64,000 bases of DNA from Collinsella sp. (GCA_019414045.1 DXMW01000013.1:1-64000); one strand, 5' to 3'. Shown: positions 53,452 to 62,999, numbered from the stretch's first letter. Program-made: numbers and translations. The notes: generated by a model from the sequence alone, not told the origin.

Positions 53452-56202
53452 TTAGGCGGAACGCTTGGCCTCGAGCTTGGCCTGAGCGGCAGCCAGGCGC
53501 GCGAGGGGCACGCGATAGGGCGAGCAGGACACGTAGTCCACGTCGGCCACGTTAAACAGGCCCTTGATGGACTTGGGGTCGCCGCCGTGCTCGCCGCACA
53601 CGCCAAAGTGCATGTCGGGATTGGTGGCGCGGCCCTTCTCGACGGCCAAGCGCACGAGCTCCAGCACCGCCGCGTCGATGGTCTCGAAGGGGTTGTCTTT
53701 CAGAATCTTTTTATGCATGTACAGCGGGATGAACTTGGCCTCGGCGTCATCGCGCGAGAAGCCAAAGGTCGTCTGGGTGAGGTCGTTGGTGCCAAAGCAG
53801 AAGAAGTCGGCATGATGGGCGATCTCGTCAGCGACCATGCAGGCACGCGGCAGCTCGAGCATCGTGCCCACGGGAATATTGAGCTCGACGCCTTCCTCGG
53901 CGGAAACCTCGGCGATCACGCGCTCGATAACCTCGCGGGTCTGGACATGCTCGGCCGTGATGGAAACGAGCGGAACCATGATCTCGGGGCGCGGGTCGAC
54001 ACCCTCCTTGATAAGGCGGGCAGCGGCCGTGGCGACGGCGCGAACCTGCATGAGCGGCAGATCGCCAAAGACGACGGACAGGCGCACGCCGCGCAAGCCC
54101 AGCATGGGGTTGGACTCGACCATGCCGTCAATGCGACGCAGGCGGGCGCGCAGGGCAGCGAGCTCCTCCTCGGGAGCGCCGGCGGCCTCCTTCTTGGTGA
54201 TGGCGACCTCGAGCTCGCGAGGATTATCCAGGAACTCATGAAGCGGCGGATCGAGCAGGCGGACGACCACATCGCGACCGGACATGGTCTTGAACATCGC
54301 CAGGAAGTCCTCGGTCTGAACCTTGAGCAGGTCGGCCAGGGCCTGCTGCTTCACGGCCTCATCGTCAGACAGGATAAAGCTCTGGATGATGTTCTTGCGA
54401 TCGCCCAGGAACATGTGCTCGGTGCGGCACAGACCGATGGCCTCGGCGCCAAACTCGAGCGCGAGTGCAGCATCCTCGGGGTTGTCGGCGTTAACGCGCA
54501 CGTGGTTGGCGTGGCCGCAGGTCTCGTCCAAACGGATCTCATCAGCCCAAGACAGGATGGTGTCCAGGTCGCCGGTGAGCTCTGCAGAGACCAGGTCGAC
54601 CGCGCCGTCGACGACGATACCCTGGGTGCCGTCGATGGAGATGACATCGCCCTCGCGCAGCACGCGGTCGCTGCCCTCGATGCGCACGACCTTCTCTGCC
54701 GCGTCAATGTGGAAGCGCTCAACGCCGCAAACGCAGGGCGTACCCATGCCGCGGGCGATAACGGCGGCATGGCTCGTCTTGCCACCGTGGCTGGTCAGGA
54801 TGCCCTCGGCGGCGACCATGCCCTTCAGGTCGTCGGGGTTGGTCTCCCAGCGGACCAGAATGACCTTGTGGCCCTCGGCGGAACGCGCGACGGCGTCATC
54901 ACTCGAGAACACGACCTCGCCCACGGCGGCACCAGGGCTGGCGTTAAGGCCGCTGGCCAGGGCCTCGTACTTCTTGGAGGCGTCGAACTGCGGGTGCAGG
55001 AGCTGGTCGAGCTGCGCGGGATCGATGCGGCTCACAGCCTCCTCGCGGGTGATGAGGCCCTCCTCGACCATTTCGATAGCAATGCGCAGGGCGGCAGTGG
55101 CGGTGCGCTTGCCCACGCGGGTCTGGAGCATCCAGAGCTTGCCCTGCTCGATGGTAAACTCGATATCGCACATATCGCGGTAATGGTCCTCAAGCGTCAG
55201 GAAGACACGCTCAAGCTCCTCACCTGCGGACTCGAGGCCTGGGGTGGTCTTGAGGTCGGCGATGGGCTCGGTGTTGCGGATGCCGGCGACGACGTCCTCG
55301 CCCTGGGCGTTGACCAGAAAGTCACCGTAGAACTCCTTGGTTCCGTCGGCCGGGTTGCGCGTAAAGGCGACGCCGGTCGCCGAGGTCTCGCCCTTATTGC
55401 CAAAGGCCATAGCCTGGACGTTGACGGCGGTGCCGAGCTCATCGGAAATGCCATGCTGCTTGCGGTAGATGCAGGCGCGCTCGTTCATCCAGCTGCCAAA
55501 GACGGCCTGGATGGCAAGGCGCAGCTGAAGCTCCGGGTCGTGCGGGAAGACGGGCTTGCCGTCAGCGACCTCGAGCTCGGGATACAGGGCAGCCTCGACG
55601 TTGTCGGAGAAGATGCCCTTGAAGGTCTCGGCGAGTTCCTGCAGGTCCTCAGCCGAAAGCTCGGAATCGACGCGAACGCCGGCGACCAGGCGGGCCTGGG
55701 TCAGGGCATTCTCGAACAAGTCGGCATCGACACCCATGACGACGTTGGAGAACATCTGGATAAAGCGGCGGTAGCTATCCCAGGCAAAGCGCGGGTTTTG
55801 CGTCTGGGCGATAAGGCCCTGGACGGAATCGTCGTTGAGGCCCAGGTTGAGAACCGTGTCCATCATGCCGGGCATGGAGAACGGAGCGCCCGAGCGGACC
55901 GACACGAGCAGCGGATCGGAGGCATCGCCGAGCTTCTTGCCGCAGCGGGCCTCGAGGTCGACCTCGGCGGCAACGATCTCGTCGAGCGCGCCCTCCGGCC
56001 ACACGTTGCCGGCGCCGGAGTACTCAACGCAAGTCTGGCAGGTAATGGTAAAGCCACCGGGAACCGGCAGGCCGATACGGCTCATCTCGGCAAGGTTAGC
56101 GCCCTTGCCACCAAGCACGAAGTTCATGGACTTGTCGCCCTCGGTGACACAGGTGCCCTGGGCGTCGGTTCCAAAACGGTAAACCCTCTTGCAATCGCTC
56201 AC
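53452..56202 (-). CDS. ppdK: Pyruvate, phosphate dikinase
   Basis: Interconverts pyruvate + ATP + Pi and PEP + AMP + PPi; in anaerobes it serves PPi-linked glycolysis or gluconeogenesis. It has 916 residues. The N-terminal ATP-grasp domain opens with FVLGGKGANLAEMSRIGLPV. The swivelling domain has the phosphorylated His in GGKTSHAAVIARGMGTPCVC. The C-terminal PEP-binding TIM barrel has GLCRTEHMF and CGEHGGDP. GTG start with a GGGGAAG site. The Thr before the His is the usual target of the regulator encoded next (ppsR family). Confidence 0.97.
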   Translation of the reverse strand: MSDCKRVYRFGTDAQGTCVTEGDKSMNFVLGGKGANLAEMSRIGLPVPGGFTITCQTCVEYSGAGNVWPEGALDEIVAAEVDLEARCGKKLGDASDPLLVSVRSGAPFSMPGMMDTVLNLGLNDDSVQGLIAQTQNPRFAWDSYRRFIQMFSNVVMGVDADLFENALTQARLVAGVRVDSELSAEDLQELAETFKGIFSDNVEAALYPELEVADGKPVFPHDPELQLRLAIQAVFGSWMNERACIYRKQHGISDELGTAVNVQAMAFGNKGETSATGVAFTRNPADGTKEFYGDFLVNAQGEDVVAGIRNTEPIADLKTTPGLESAGEELERVFLTLEDHYRDMCDIEFTIEQGKLWMLQTRVGKRTATAALRIAIEMVEEGLITREEAVSRIDPAQLDQLLHPQFDASKKYEALASGLNASPGAAVGEVVFSSDDAVARSAEGHKVILVRWETNPDDLKGMVAAEGILTSHGGKTSHAAVIARGMGTPCVCGVERFHIDAAEKVVRIEGSDRVLREGDVISIDGTQGIVVDGAVDLVSAELTGDLDTILSWADEIRLDETCGHANHVRVNADNPEDAALALEFGAEAIGLCRTEHMFLGDRKNIIQSFILSDDEAVKQQALADLLKVQTEDFLAMFKTMSGRDVVVRLLDPPLHEFLDNPRELEVAITKKEAAGAPEEELAALRARLRRIDGMVESNPMLGLRGVRLSVVFGDLPLMQVRAVATAAARLIKEGVDPRPEIMVPLVSITAEHVQTREVIERVIAEVSAEEGVELNIPVGTMLELPRACMVADEIAHHADFFCFGTNDLTQTTFGFSRDDAEAKFIPLYMHKKILKDNPFETIDAAVLELVRLAVEKGRATNPDMHFGVCGEHGGDPKSIKGLFNVADVDYVSCSPYRVPLARLAAAQAKLEAKRSA

Positions 56203-56324
56203 GATACTTCCCCTTCCATGCGCTCTCGCGCGCGACCGTGGTAACGAATCGACCCGCCGGATGCGGGCCGTGAGGGAACTATACGGCGGGATTTGAACGG
56301 GCTTGAGCAGAGGATACGCGGTTT

Positions 56325-56372
56325 GGTAAACGTGCTAAAACTGGCGGTAAACGGTAGGTAAAGGTGGTTACC
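56325..56372 (-). promoter_or_regulatory. Repeated GGTAAA motifs upstream of ppdK
   Basis: GGTAAACG at 56325-56332 and 56346-56353 and GGTAAAGG at 56357-56364 (starts 21 and 11 bp apart), followed by the palindrome GGTTACC at 56366-56372. Direct repeats with helical-turn spacing 120-170 bp before ppdK suggest an operator. The remaining intergenic sequence 56203-56451 shows nothing else clear. Confidence 0.4.
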
Positions 56373-56451
56373 TTATGAAGATACCACTGTAAGAAAGTGC
56401 AGGTCAGATGCGATATTTTTGCTAAATCGCTTTATCAAAATGCTGCTACTA

Positions 56452-57318
56452 TTAGGCTCGACGGGCGGCGCGGCGGGCACGGGCTTCTTGGATTTCCTCC
56501 AAGTGGCTAATGATCTCGGCAGCGCTTTCCTCGATGGCCTTGCCGTCGGTACGCACCACAAAGCAGCCCAGGCGCTTCATGAGGGCACGGGCTTCCTCGA
56601 GCTCGCTGCGAACACTCTCAGGCTCGGCATAGGAGCCGGCGACGGCGCGCGCGTAATCATCGCCTAAGCGGCTATCGCGAATTTCAGAAATAACGTCGAC
56701 GGTTGAAACCAGGCCGAACAGGCGCATCGGGTCAACCTCGTAAATCGACTTGGGCGGCTCCATGCCATGCGCCAGTGGGACATTGGCGACCTTGTAGCCC
56801 TGATAGGCTAAATACATCGACAGCGGCGTCTTGGATGTACGCGACACACCCAGCAGCACGATATCGGCACCCGACAGATCGTCGCAACCACGACCGTCAT
56901 CGTGCTCAACGAAATACTCCATGGCCTCGATACGATGGAAATAGCGGTCATCGGTCTTGTGAATCACGCCCGCAACGCACTTGGGCGGCACACCGATGAG
57001 CGACGACAGCACGGCAAGCGTCGGGCCGATCAGGTCGACCGAACGGATATGCAGCATACCCAGGTAATCGAGCACGCGGGCGCGAAGCGCCGGATCGACA
57101 ATGGTATGGAACACGGCGACATCGCGATGGTCGGCATCGACGCGCGGCCCCACAAATGACTTGACCTGCTCCACCGAGGTCACCTTGGGCAGGCGCAAGA
57201 GACGAAAAGCCCCTTCATCAAATTGCCCGGACGCCGCAAGCACCACCTCACAAGCGGTATCGCCGAGCGAATCGGAGATAACGATAACGGTGGGACGAGC
57301 GGTGACCGGGCAATCCAT
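56452..57318 (-). CDS. ppsR: PPDK regulatory protein (bifunctional kinase/phosphorylase, DUF299)
   Basis: ADP-dependent kinase and Pi-dependent phosphorylase that switches PPDK (or PEP synthase) off and on by modifying the Thr next to its catalytic His. It has 288 residues. P-loop-like GVSRTSKT at 157-164; N-terminal VIVISDSLGDTACEVVLAA; GVIHKTDDRYFHRIEAMEYF. It lies directly upstream of ppdK, so PPDK rather than PpsA is the likely substrate. It ends with an Arg/Ala-rich tail. Confidence 0.94.
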   Translation of the reverse strand: MDCPVTARPTVIVISDSLGDTACEVVLAASGQFDEGAFRLLRLPKVTSVEQVKSFVGPRVDADHRDVAVFHTIVDPALRARVLDYLGMLHIRSVDLIGPTLAVLSSLIGVPPKCVAGVIHKTDDRYFHRIEAMEYFVEHDDGRGCDDLSGADIVLLGVSRTSKTPLSMYLAYQGYKVANVPLAHGMEPPKSIYEVDPMRLFGLVSTVDVISEIRDSRLGDDYARAVAGSYAEPESVRSELEEARALMKRLGCFVVRTDGKAIEESAAEIISHLEEIQEARARRAARRA

Positions 57319-57352
57319 GCGGGGCTCCTTTTGCGCTTATGCGCAGGCTGGC

Positions 57353-59449
57353 TTACTTTTTGCGGGCAAGCTCACCGATGTTGGCGATGCCGGAGAAAAC
57401 GGCCTCGAAGCGGTTGAGCAGCTTAAGGCGATTATCGCGAAGCTGCTCGTCCTTGTCCATGACCATGACCTCATCGAAGAAACGGTCGATGGGCGCACGC
57501 AGGGCGGCGAGGGCGGCAAATGCGGCCGGGTAGTCCTCGGCAGCAAGGGCGGCATCGACGGCAGTCTGAGCGGCCTCGGAGGCGTCGGCAAGCGCAAGCT
57601 CAACCTCGCCCATCAGGGCGCGGTCGTACTCCGCACCCAGCTCGGGCTTGGAGATATGCGCGGCGCGGGCATAGGCGGTCGCCAGGTTGTCGAACGTCTC
57701 AGCGTCGTTCTTGCGGGCCTCGTCGAGGGCGGCGCAGCGGGCGAAGAAGACGGACGGGGCGATAATGTGCACCGCGGAGACGGCGGCGACGGTATCGGCC
57801 GGGATCTTTTCGTCGCGGGCCATGCTCACCAGGCGGCCATGGAAGAAGTCACGAACCTGCTGGGCGACCTCGGCGGCGTCGAACTCAATGCCCTGCTCGC
57901 TATAGAGCTCGAGCGCAAAGTCGATGAGCGACGTAGGATCGATCGACAGACGGTCGCGCAGGATGTTGATGATACCGATAGCGGCACGACGCAGCGCGTA
58001 GGGATCGGAGGAGCCAGTCGGGGGCTCGCCGATGGCAAAGATACCGGCGATGGTATCGAGCTTGTCAGCGCAGGCCACGATGCAGCCAGCGGTGCCCTCT
58101 GGCAGCTCGTCGCCGGCAAAGCGGGGACGATAATGATCGCGAATGGCGTGGGCAACCTCGTCGTTCTCCCCCATCGCGGTCGCGTAATAACCGCCCATCA
58201 CGCCCTGCTGGCTCGTGAACTCGACGACGGCGTTGGACACCAGGTCTGCCTTGCACAGGTGCGCGGCGCGAGCAGCGTCGGCGGCAAGATGGGCGCCCAG
58301 GTGAGCCTCGCGGGCGATGGCGAGCGCGAGCTGCTCGATGCGCTCGGACTTGGCGAGCACGCTGCCGAGCTTCTCCTGGAAAGCGACCTTGGACAGGCGC
58401 TCACGGAACTCGTCGAGGGAGATCTTCAGGTCCTCCTCGTAGAAGAACTTAGCGTCGTCCAGACGGGCGCGCACGACGCGCTCGTTACCGTCGATCACGC
58501 GCTCGGCGTTCTCGGGCTTGCTGTTGGAGACGACCACGAACTCACGCGTAAGCTTGCCCTCGCCGTCATAGATCGGGAAGTAGCGCTGGTTGGTGAGCAT
58601 GGACTCGCAGATGATCTCGTGCGGGACCTTGAGGAACTCCTCGTCGAAGGTACCGACGAGCACCGTCGGCCACTCGCAGAGGTTAATGACCTCCTCAAAG
58701 ACCTTCTTGGGCGTGTCGACATGGCAGCCGGGGCGAGCGGCCTCGACCTCGGCGATACCGGCAAGGATGGCCTCACGACGACGCTCGGCAGAAAGCACGC
58801 CGGCGTCCTCGAGCACCTGCTCGTAGACGGCGGGGCTAGCGACAACATGGTCACCGGGGCCAAGCACGCGATGGCCACGCGTGGTGTTGCCGCTCGTCAC
58901 GTCGGCAAACGACACAGGCACAATATCCTCGCCCAGAAGGCAGCAAATCCAGCGGACCGGACGCACGAACGTCGCGTGCTCGTGCCCCCAGCGCTGGCTG
59001 CGGTAGTTGGGCCACTGCAGGCCGGCGATAGTCTTCTCGCACAGGGCCGTCAGGATCGGGGTAGCCGGTGCGGAGGGAATGTTCTTCTCGGCGAACACAT
59101 ACTCGCGGCCGTCGGTGTCCTCACGACGGACCAAGTCCTCGGCAGCCACACCGAACTTACGGGCGAAGCCCTGGGCGGCCTTGGTGGCGTTGCCGTCGGC
59201 ATCAAAGGCAATGTTTGCCGCGGGGCCGCGCTTGACCTCGTGAACCTCATCGGTCGCAGTGGCGACGTTGGCCACGAGCGCAGCCAGACGACGCGGACTC
59301 GAGATCACGCGGACCTCGCCATGGGCCAGACCGGCCTCGTCGAGGCCCTTGGCGATCATGGTGCCAAGCTGCTTGACAGCATTGTTCAGCGGTGCGGAGG
59401 GCATTTCCTCCGTACCGATCTCAAACAGGAAATCCTTAGCGTCTGCCAT
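57353..59449 (-). CDS. glyS: Glycine-tRNA ligase, beta subunit
   Basis: Large subunit of the alpha2-beta2 bacterial glycyl-tRNA synthetase, responsible for tRNA binding. The 698 residues match the usual length: opening DFLFEIGTEEMPSAPLNNAV, a central HD-type region with ARAAHLCKADLVSNAVVEF, and a C-terminal anticodon-binding helical domain. It starts 3 bp after glyQ. The separate-subunit form is the standard one in many bacteria, though most actinobacteria of other classes use the single-chain enzyme. Confidence 0.97.
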   Translation of the reverse strand: MADAKDFLFEIGTEEMPSAPLNNAVKQLGTMIAKGLDEAGLAHGEVRVISSPRRLAALVANVATATDEVHEVKRGPAANIAFDADGNATKAAQGFARKFGVAAEDLVRREDTDGREYVFAEKNIPSAPATPILTALCEKTIAGLQWPNYRSQRWGHEHATFVRPVRWICCLLGEDIVPVSFADVTSGNTTRGHRVLGPGDHVVASPAVYEQVLEDAGVLSAERRREAILAGIAEVEAARPGCHVDTPKKVFEEVINLCEWPTVLVGTFDEEFLKVPHEIICESMLTNQRYFPIYDGEGKLTREFVVVSNSKPENAERVIDGNERVVRARLDDAKFFYEEDLKISLDEFRERLSKVAFQEKLGSVLAKSERIEQLALAIAREAHLGAHLAADAARAAHLCKADLVSNAVVEFTSQQGVMGGYYATAMGENDEVAHAIRDHYRPRFAGDELPEGTAGCIVACADKLDTIAGIFAIGEPPTGSSDPYALRRAAIGIINILRDRLSIDPTSLIDFALELYSEQGIEFDAAEVAQQVRDFFHGRLVSMARDEKIPADTVAAVSAVHIIAPSVFFARCAALDEARKNDAETFDNLATAYARAAHISKPELGAEYDRALMGEVELALADASEAAQTAVDAALAAEDYPAAFAALAALRAPIDRFFDEVMVMDKDEQLRDNRLKLLNRFEAVFSGIANIGELARKK

Positions 59450-59452
59450 GGC

Positions 59453-60364
59453 TTACGCCACCTCGCCTTCCTGGTCGGCATTCTCGTTGACTCCGGCGAC
59501 CTCGGCCATGTAGGCCTCGCAGCACGCCTTGGCGACGGCGCGGACGCGCAGGATGTAGTTGGCACGCTCGACCGCGGACAGGGCGCCACGGGCATCGAGC
59601 AGGTTGAAGGCATGGCTGCACTTCATGACGCAGTCGTACGCCGGCAGCGGCAGTTTGCGCTCCAGGCAGGAATGGCACTCGGCCTCGTAGTCGTCAAACT
59701 TCTGACGCATCATCTCGACGTTGGCGACCTCAAAGTTATAGGCACTGAACTCGCGCTCGTTCTCGAGGAACACGTCGCCGTAGGTCATGGGCGTGCCATC
59801 GGGCAGGTAGCTCCACACCAGATCGTAGACCGAGTTGACGCCCTGGGCGTACATGGCGATACGCTCCAGGCCATAGGTAATCTCGACGGGCACGGGGTCG
59901 ACCTCGATACCGCCCACCTGCTGGAAGTACGTAAACTGCGTGACCTCCATGCCGTTGAGCCAGACCTCCCAGCCAAGGCCCCAGGCGCCCAGGGTCGGGC
60001 TCTCCCAGTCGTCCTCGACAAAGCGGACGTCATGGTCGTTGGGGTCCAGGCCAATGGCGGCCAGCGAACCCAGGTAGAGCTCCTGGGCGTTGACCGGCGA
60101 CGGCTTGATGAGCACCTGGAACTGATAGTAGTGCTGCATGCGGTTAGGGTTCTCGCCGTAGCGGCCGTCGGCGGGACGGCGGCAAGGCTGCGCATAGCAG
60201 GTGCGCCACTCGGCGGGACCGAGCGAGCGCAGCGTGGTCGCGGTATGGAAGGTACCGGCACCGACCTCGGAGTCATAGGGCTGCATAATGACGCAGCCCT
60301 GCTCGCCCCAGTACTGCTGGAGGCGCAGGATGATGTCTTGGAAGGAAAGCGATGAAGCGTTCAT
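59453..60364 (-). CDS. glyQ: Glycine-tRNA ligase, alpha subunit
   Basis: Catalytic subunit: class II core that forms Gly-AMP. It has 303 residues. Signatures include SFQDIILRLQQYWGEQGCVI, YDSEVGAGTFHTATTLRSLG, RPADGRYGENPNRMQHYYQF and EVWLNGMEVTQFTYFQQVGG. ATG start; followed immediately by glyS. The pair lies between lepB and ppsR, an insertion into the usual trmD-rplS neighbourhood. Confidence 0.97.
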   Translation of the reverse strand: MNASSLSFQDIILRLQQYWGEQGCVIMQPYDSEVGAGTFHTATTLRSLGPAEWRTCYAQPCRRPADGRYGENPNRMQHYYQFQVLIKPSPVNAQELYLGSLAAIGLDPNDHDVRFVEDDWESPTLGAWGLGWEVWLNGMEVTQFTYFQQVGGIEVDPVPVEITYGLERIAMYAQGVNSVYDLVWSYLPDGTPMTYGDVFLENEREFSAYNFEVANVEMMRQKFDDYEAECHSCLERKLPLPAYDCVMKCSHAFNLLDARGALSAVERANYILRVRAVAKACCEAYMAEVAGVNENADQEGEVA

Positions 60365-60410
60365 GCCTCTAATATCCCCTCGTCGAAACGATTACACGGT
60401 TAGGTACTGT

Positions 60411-60416
60411 ACTATA
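60411..60416 (-). promoter_or_regulatory. Possible -10 element before glyQ
   Basis: TATAGT on the minus strand, 47 bp upstream of the glyQ ATG, directly after the lepB stop. No convincing -35; offered as a weak candidate promoter. Confidence 0.3.
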
Positions 60417-60423
60417 GCGGTTT

Positions 60424-60987
60424 TTAGTCGATAGCGCCGATGCGGTTGAGCGGCCAGTAGCGCACAAGCGCCACAGCGATCAAATCAGAGCGATCGACGG
60501 GACCAAAGTAGCGCGAGTCGGCAGAGTTTTCGCGGTTGTCGCCCATCACCCACACGCACCCGTCGGGAACGGTGTAGGGATAACTCACCTGGGCGCCAGG
60601 CGCTTGGACCGAAAGCGGCCAGCTCATGCCCGTCGTATAGTCCTCGTCGAGCGCCTGGCCGTCAACGACGACCTTGCCGTCCTGAAGGTCGACCGTCTGG
60701 CCGGCCGTGGCGATGACGCGCTTTACCAGCACGTCATGCTCGGATGTGGCATCGGGGTTGTGAAACACCACGATATCACCCTGTTTGACGGGCTGACCGA
60801 GCTCGAGGCTCACCTTTTGTGCCAGGATCTGGTCGCCAATCTCGATCGTGTCCTCCATGGAGCCGGTGGGTACCACAAAGGGCTCGACCACAAAGGTGCG
60901 GATCAGGAAGGTGGCCACGAGCGCGATCGCGATGACCGCGACCCACTCAAAAGCGCCCCTCAACGCGGAATGCTGCGATGGAACCAT
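60424..60987 (-). CDS. lepB: Signal peptidase I
   Basis: Membrane serine protease that removes signal peptides. The start ATG 60987 (MVPSQHSALRGAFEW) has GAGGAG five bases before, giving 187 residues. One N-terminal membrane helix at about 12-33; catalytic Ser43 in PTGSMEDTI and Lys89 in VLVKRVIATAG; then GDNRENSADSR. It overlaps nothing but begins 2 bp after the trmD stop. It would process exported proteins such as the surface protein at 28989-32152. Confidence 0.96.
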   Translation of the reverse strand: MVPSQHSALRGAFEWVAVIAIALVATFLIRTFVVEPFVVPTGSMEDTIEIGDQILAQKVSLELGQPVKQGDIVVFHNPDATSEHDVLVKRVIATAGQTVDLQDGKVVVDGQALDEDYTTGMSWPLSVQAPGAQVSYPYTVPDGCVWVMGDNRENSADSRYFGPVDRSDLIAVALVRYWPLNRIGAID

Positions 60988-60989
60988 TC

Positions 60990-61748
60990 TCACTCCTCGC
61001 TCTGCGAATACGAAGCGTCCAGAATCTCCTGCGCGTATGCGCGCTCCTGGGGCGTAAGCCGTGCCGTCTCGATCAGGTCGGGACGCCAGCGGCAGGTGCG
61101 CTCGATGGCATTCTTACGGCGCCAGGCGTCAACCTTGGCATGGTCACCGCTCACGAGCACCGGCGGCACGCCCTCGCCGTTGAATTCAGCAGGGCGAGTG
61201 TACTGCGCATACTCGAGCAGGCCTCCGTCCTCGGCGGTCGAGAACGACTCGTCCACGTTGCTCATCTCGTCACCAAGGGCGCCGGGAATCAGGCGTACGA
61301 CGGCATCGGCAACGACCATAGCGGGAAGCTCGCCGCCCGTGAGCACGTAATCGCCGATCGACAGGCGCTCGTCGGCATACGCATAGGCACGCTCGTCGAC
61401 ACCTTCGTAACGGCTGCACACAAACACCAGGCGCTCGCTTTTGAGCAGGCGCTCGGCCACATGCTGCGTAAAAGGCTCGCCGCACGGGGTGAAGAACACC
61501 ACCGTCGGCTTGGGGCCCTCCGCGCTAATGGCCTCGATGGCCTCGGCGATAGGCTCGACCTTCATGAGCATGCCCTGCCCGCCGCCGTACGGCTCGTCAT
61601 CGACGGTACGATGGCGGTCGTGCGTCCAGTCGCGCAGGTTATACGCCTTAAAATCAAAAAGGCCGGCCTTGCGGGCGCGGCCCAAAATCGATGTGGACAT
61701 GACGGGCTCAAACATCTCGGGAAAGACCGAAAGGGTCTCAATCAGCAT
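60990..61748 (-). CDS. trmD: tRNA (guanine-37 N1)-methyltransferase TrmD
   Basis: SAM-dependent SPOUT methyltransferase that makes m1G37 and prevents frameshifting. It has 252 residues with ETLSVFPEMFEPVMSTSILG at the start, DDEPYGGGQGMLMKVEPI (read VDDEPYGGGQGMLM), the deep-knot region SIGDYVLTGGELPAMVVAD and ARLTPQERAYAQEI-like C-terminus. It follows rimM by about 10 bp in the conserved rpsP-khpA-rimM-trmD operon. Confidence 0.97.
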   Translation of the reverse strand: MLIETLSVFPEMFEPVMSTSILGRARKAGLFDFKAYNLRDWTHDRHRTVDDEPYGGGQGMLMKVEPIAEAIEAISAEGPKPTVVFFTPCGEPFTQHVAERLLKSERLVFVCSRYEGVDERAYAYADERLSIGDYVLTGGELPAMVVADAVVRLIPGALGDEMSNVDESFSTAEDGGLLEYAQYTRPAEFNGEGVPPVLVSGDHAKVDAWRRKNAIERTCRWRPDLIETARLTPQERAYAQEILDASYSQSEE

Positions 61749-61758
61749 GTTGTCCTCC

Positions 61759-62280
61759 CTACTTGTCCATATCGATCAGGCCGTCCATAACGTGGACGGA
61801 AATTGTTCCTGTGTCGGGAAGATCGAGCACAACCTGCTCGATCACGGGAATCAGTACCTCGCCGTACCGATCGCCCTCGACAACCCAAACATCGTTAGCG
61901 GGCGTCGACATGATCTCGACGATCGTACCGAGTGAACCGAAGCGCTCGTCGACCACCTCGCGACCCATCAGGTCGGAATAGGCGGCGTCGAGTGAATCGA
62001 GCTCATAATCGTCACGATTTGCCAACACATAGCATCCCGTGATGCCCTCGGCGGCCGTCAAGTCGTCAATGCCCTCAAACGAGACCAGATCGCCATCGCC
62101 CGTATCGGTGACGGACACGACCGTGCAAAAGCGGTCGCGCTTGAGCGCCGGCGGCGTCAGGGCGACGCGCATACCCGGCTCTAATACAGAAGGAAGCCCC
62201 CGCAGCGGCTGCGCGAGGACCTCCCCCTTCCTTCCGTGCGGCTTGACCACACGGGCGATGTTTTTGTACTGGGACCTCAA
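61759..62280 (-). CDS. rimM: Ribosome maturation factor RimM
   Basis: 16S rRNA processing factor that binds S19 in the 30S head. It has 173 residues with the N-terminal RimM barrel (NIARVVKPHGRKGEVLAQPL) and a C-terminal PRC-barrel domain (SLGTIVEIMSTPANDVWVV, then EVLIPVIEQVVLDLP). The start is TTG 62280, 4 bp after khpA; no better alternative start is seen near the family N-terminus. Confidence 0.94.
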   Translation of the reverse strand: MRSQYKNIARVVKPHGRKGEVLAQPLRGLPSVLEPGMRVALTPPALKRDRFCTVVSVTDTGDGDLVSFEGIDDLTAAEGITGCYVLANRDDYELDSLDAAYSDLMGREVVDERFGSLGTIVEIMSTPANDVWVVEGDRYGEVLIPVIEQVVLDLPDTGTISVHVMDGLIDMDK

Positions 62281-62284
62281 GGTC

Positions 62285-62569
62285 CTAGCCCAGAACCTCT
62301 ACCTCGACAGCAGTGTCGAGGCGAGCGGCCAGTGCACGGGCGAGCGTGCGAATGGCCTTGATGGTACGGCCACGACGGCCGATGACCTTAGCGACGTCAT
62401 CCTCGGCGACCGAAACCTCGATCGTAGAGGCGTCGTCACCATCGATGACCTCAAGGCTCACGGAATCCGGGTCGTCGACGATCTGAACAACGAGATATTC
62501 GACGAGATCGGCGATGCGATCTGAGAGCATTGCCTCACCCTCGAGCTGTGCAGCGTCAACCTCAGGCAC
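62285..62569 (-). CDS. khpA: KH-domain RNA-binding protein KhpA (YlqC family)
   Basis: Small RNA-binding protein that, with KhpB, affects cell elongation and sRNA function in Gram-positives. It has 94 residues and a GTG start with GGAG. A single KH domain: IEVSVAEDDVAKVIGRRGRT carries the GxxG loop (GRRG). It lies between rpsP and rimM, its standard place. Confidence 0.93.
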   Translation of the reverse strand: MPEVDAAQLEGEAMLSDRIADLVEYLVVQIVDDPDSVSLEVIDGDDASTIEVSVAEDDVAKVIGRRGRTIKAIRTLARALAARLDTAVEVEVLG

Positions 62570-62572
62570 GAT

Positions 62573-62914
62573 TTACTCCTCGGCGCCCTCAGCGGCCTCA
62601 GCGGCAGCCTTAGCGGCCTCGGCCTCTTTGGCGAGCTGCTTCTTGGACTTCTTGACGACGGTCTCGGTCTTCTCGCCCTCGTTGGCGGCCTTGACCAGAG
62701 CGGCGACGGCGTCGGTGAGCTGAGCGCCCTTGGACTGCCAGTCGGCGATCTTCTCGAGGTCGAGGTTGATGGTCTTGGGGGCGGTCATCGGGTTGTAGCG
62801 GCCAACCTCCTCGATGATACGACCGTCACGCGGGGCGCGGGAATCGGCGACGACGACACGGTAGTACGGACGCTTCTTAGCGCCGTGACGAGCAAGGCGA
62901 ATCTTGACTGCCAA
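62573..62914 (-). CDS. rpsP: 30S ribosomal protein S16
   Basis: Assembly protein of the 30S body. The start is TTG 62914 (reads MAVKIRLARHGAKKRPYYRV), six bases after GGAGGAG, giving 113 residues. The S16 core ends near residue 80; the last 30 residues are a Lys/Ala/Glu-rich tail common in actinobacteria. First gene of rpsP-khpA-rimM-trmD-lepB. Confidence 0.96.
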   Translation of the reverse strand: MAVKIRLARHGAKKRPYYRVVVADSRAPRDGRIIEEVGRYNPMTAPKTINLDLEKIADWQSKGAQLTDAVAALVKAANEGEKTETVVKKSKKQLAKEAEAAKAAAEAAEGAEE

Positions 62915-62970
62915 AGGAAACTCCTCCAACCAAGCAGCTTTAGGCTGCAACTACAAACAAACAGTTGAAC

Positions 62971-62999
62971 ATAATACGCCATCGACGCGGGCAGGTGAA
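62971..62999 (-). promoter_or_regulatory. Promoter P2 of the rpsP operon
   Basis: Minus strand -35 TTCACC (62994-62999), 17-bp spacer, -10 TATTAT (62971-62976), about 60 bp before the rpsP TTG. Confidence 0.6.

Noticed and set aside
57101..60355. 1084-codon open frame antisense to glyS and glyQ
   Set aside because: Shadow of high-GC codon usage; spans two well supported genes and shows no family motif. The same applies to 103-2406, 2444-4831, 6317-9004, 12582-14411, 36518-38494 and 53587-56244 on the plus strand.
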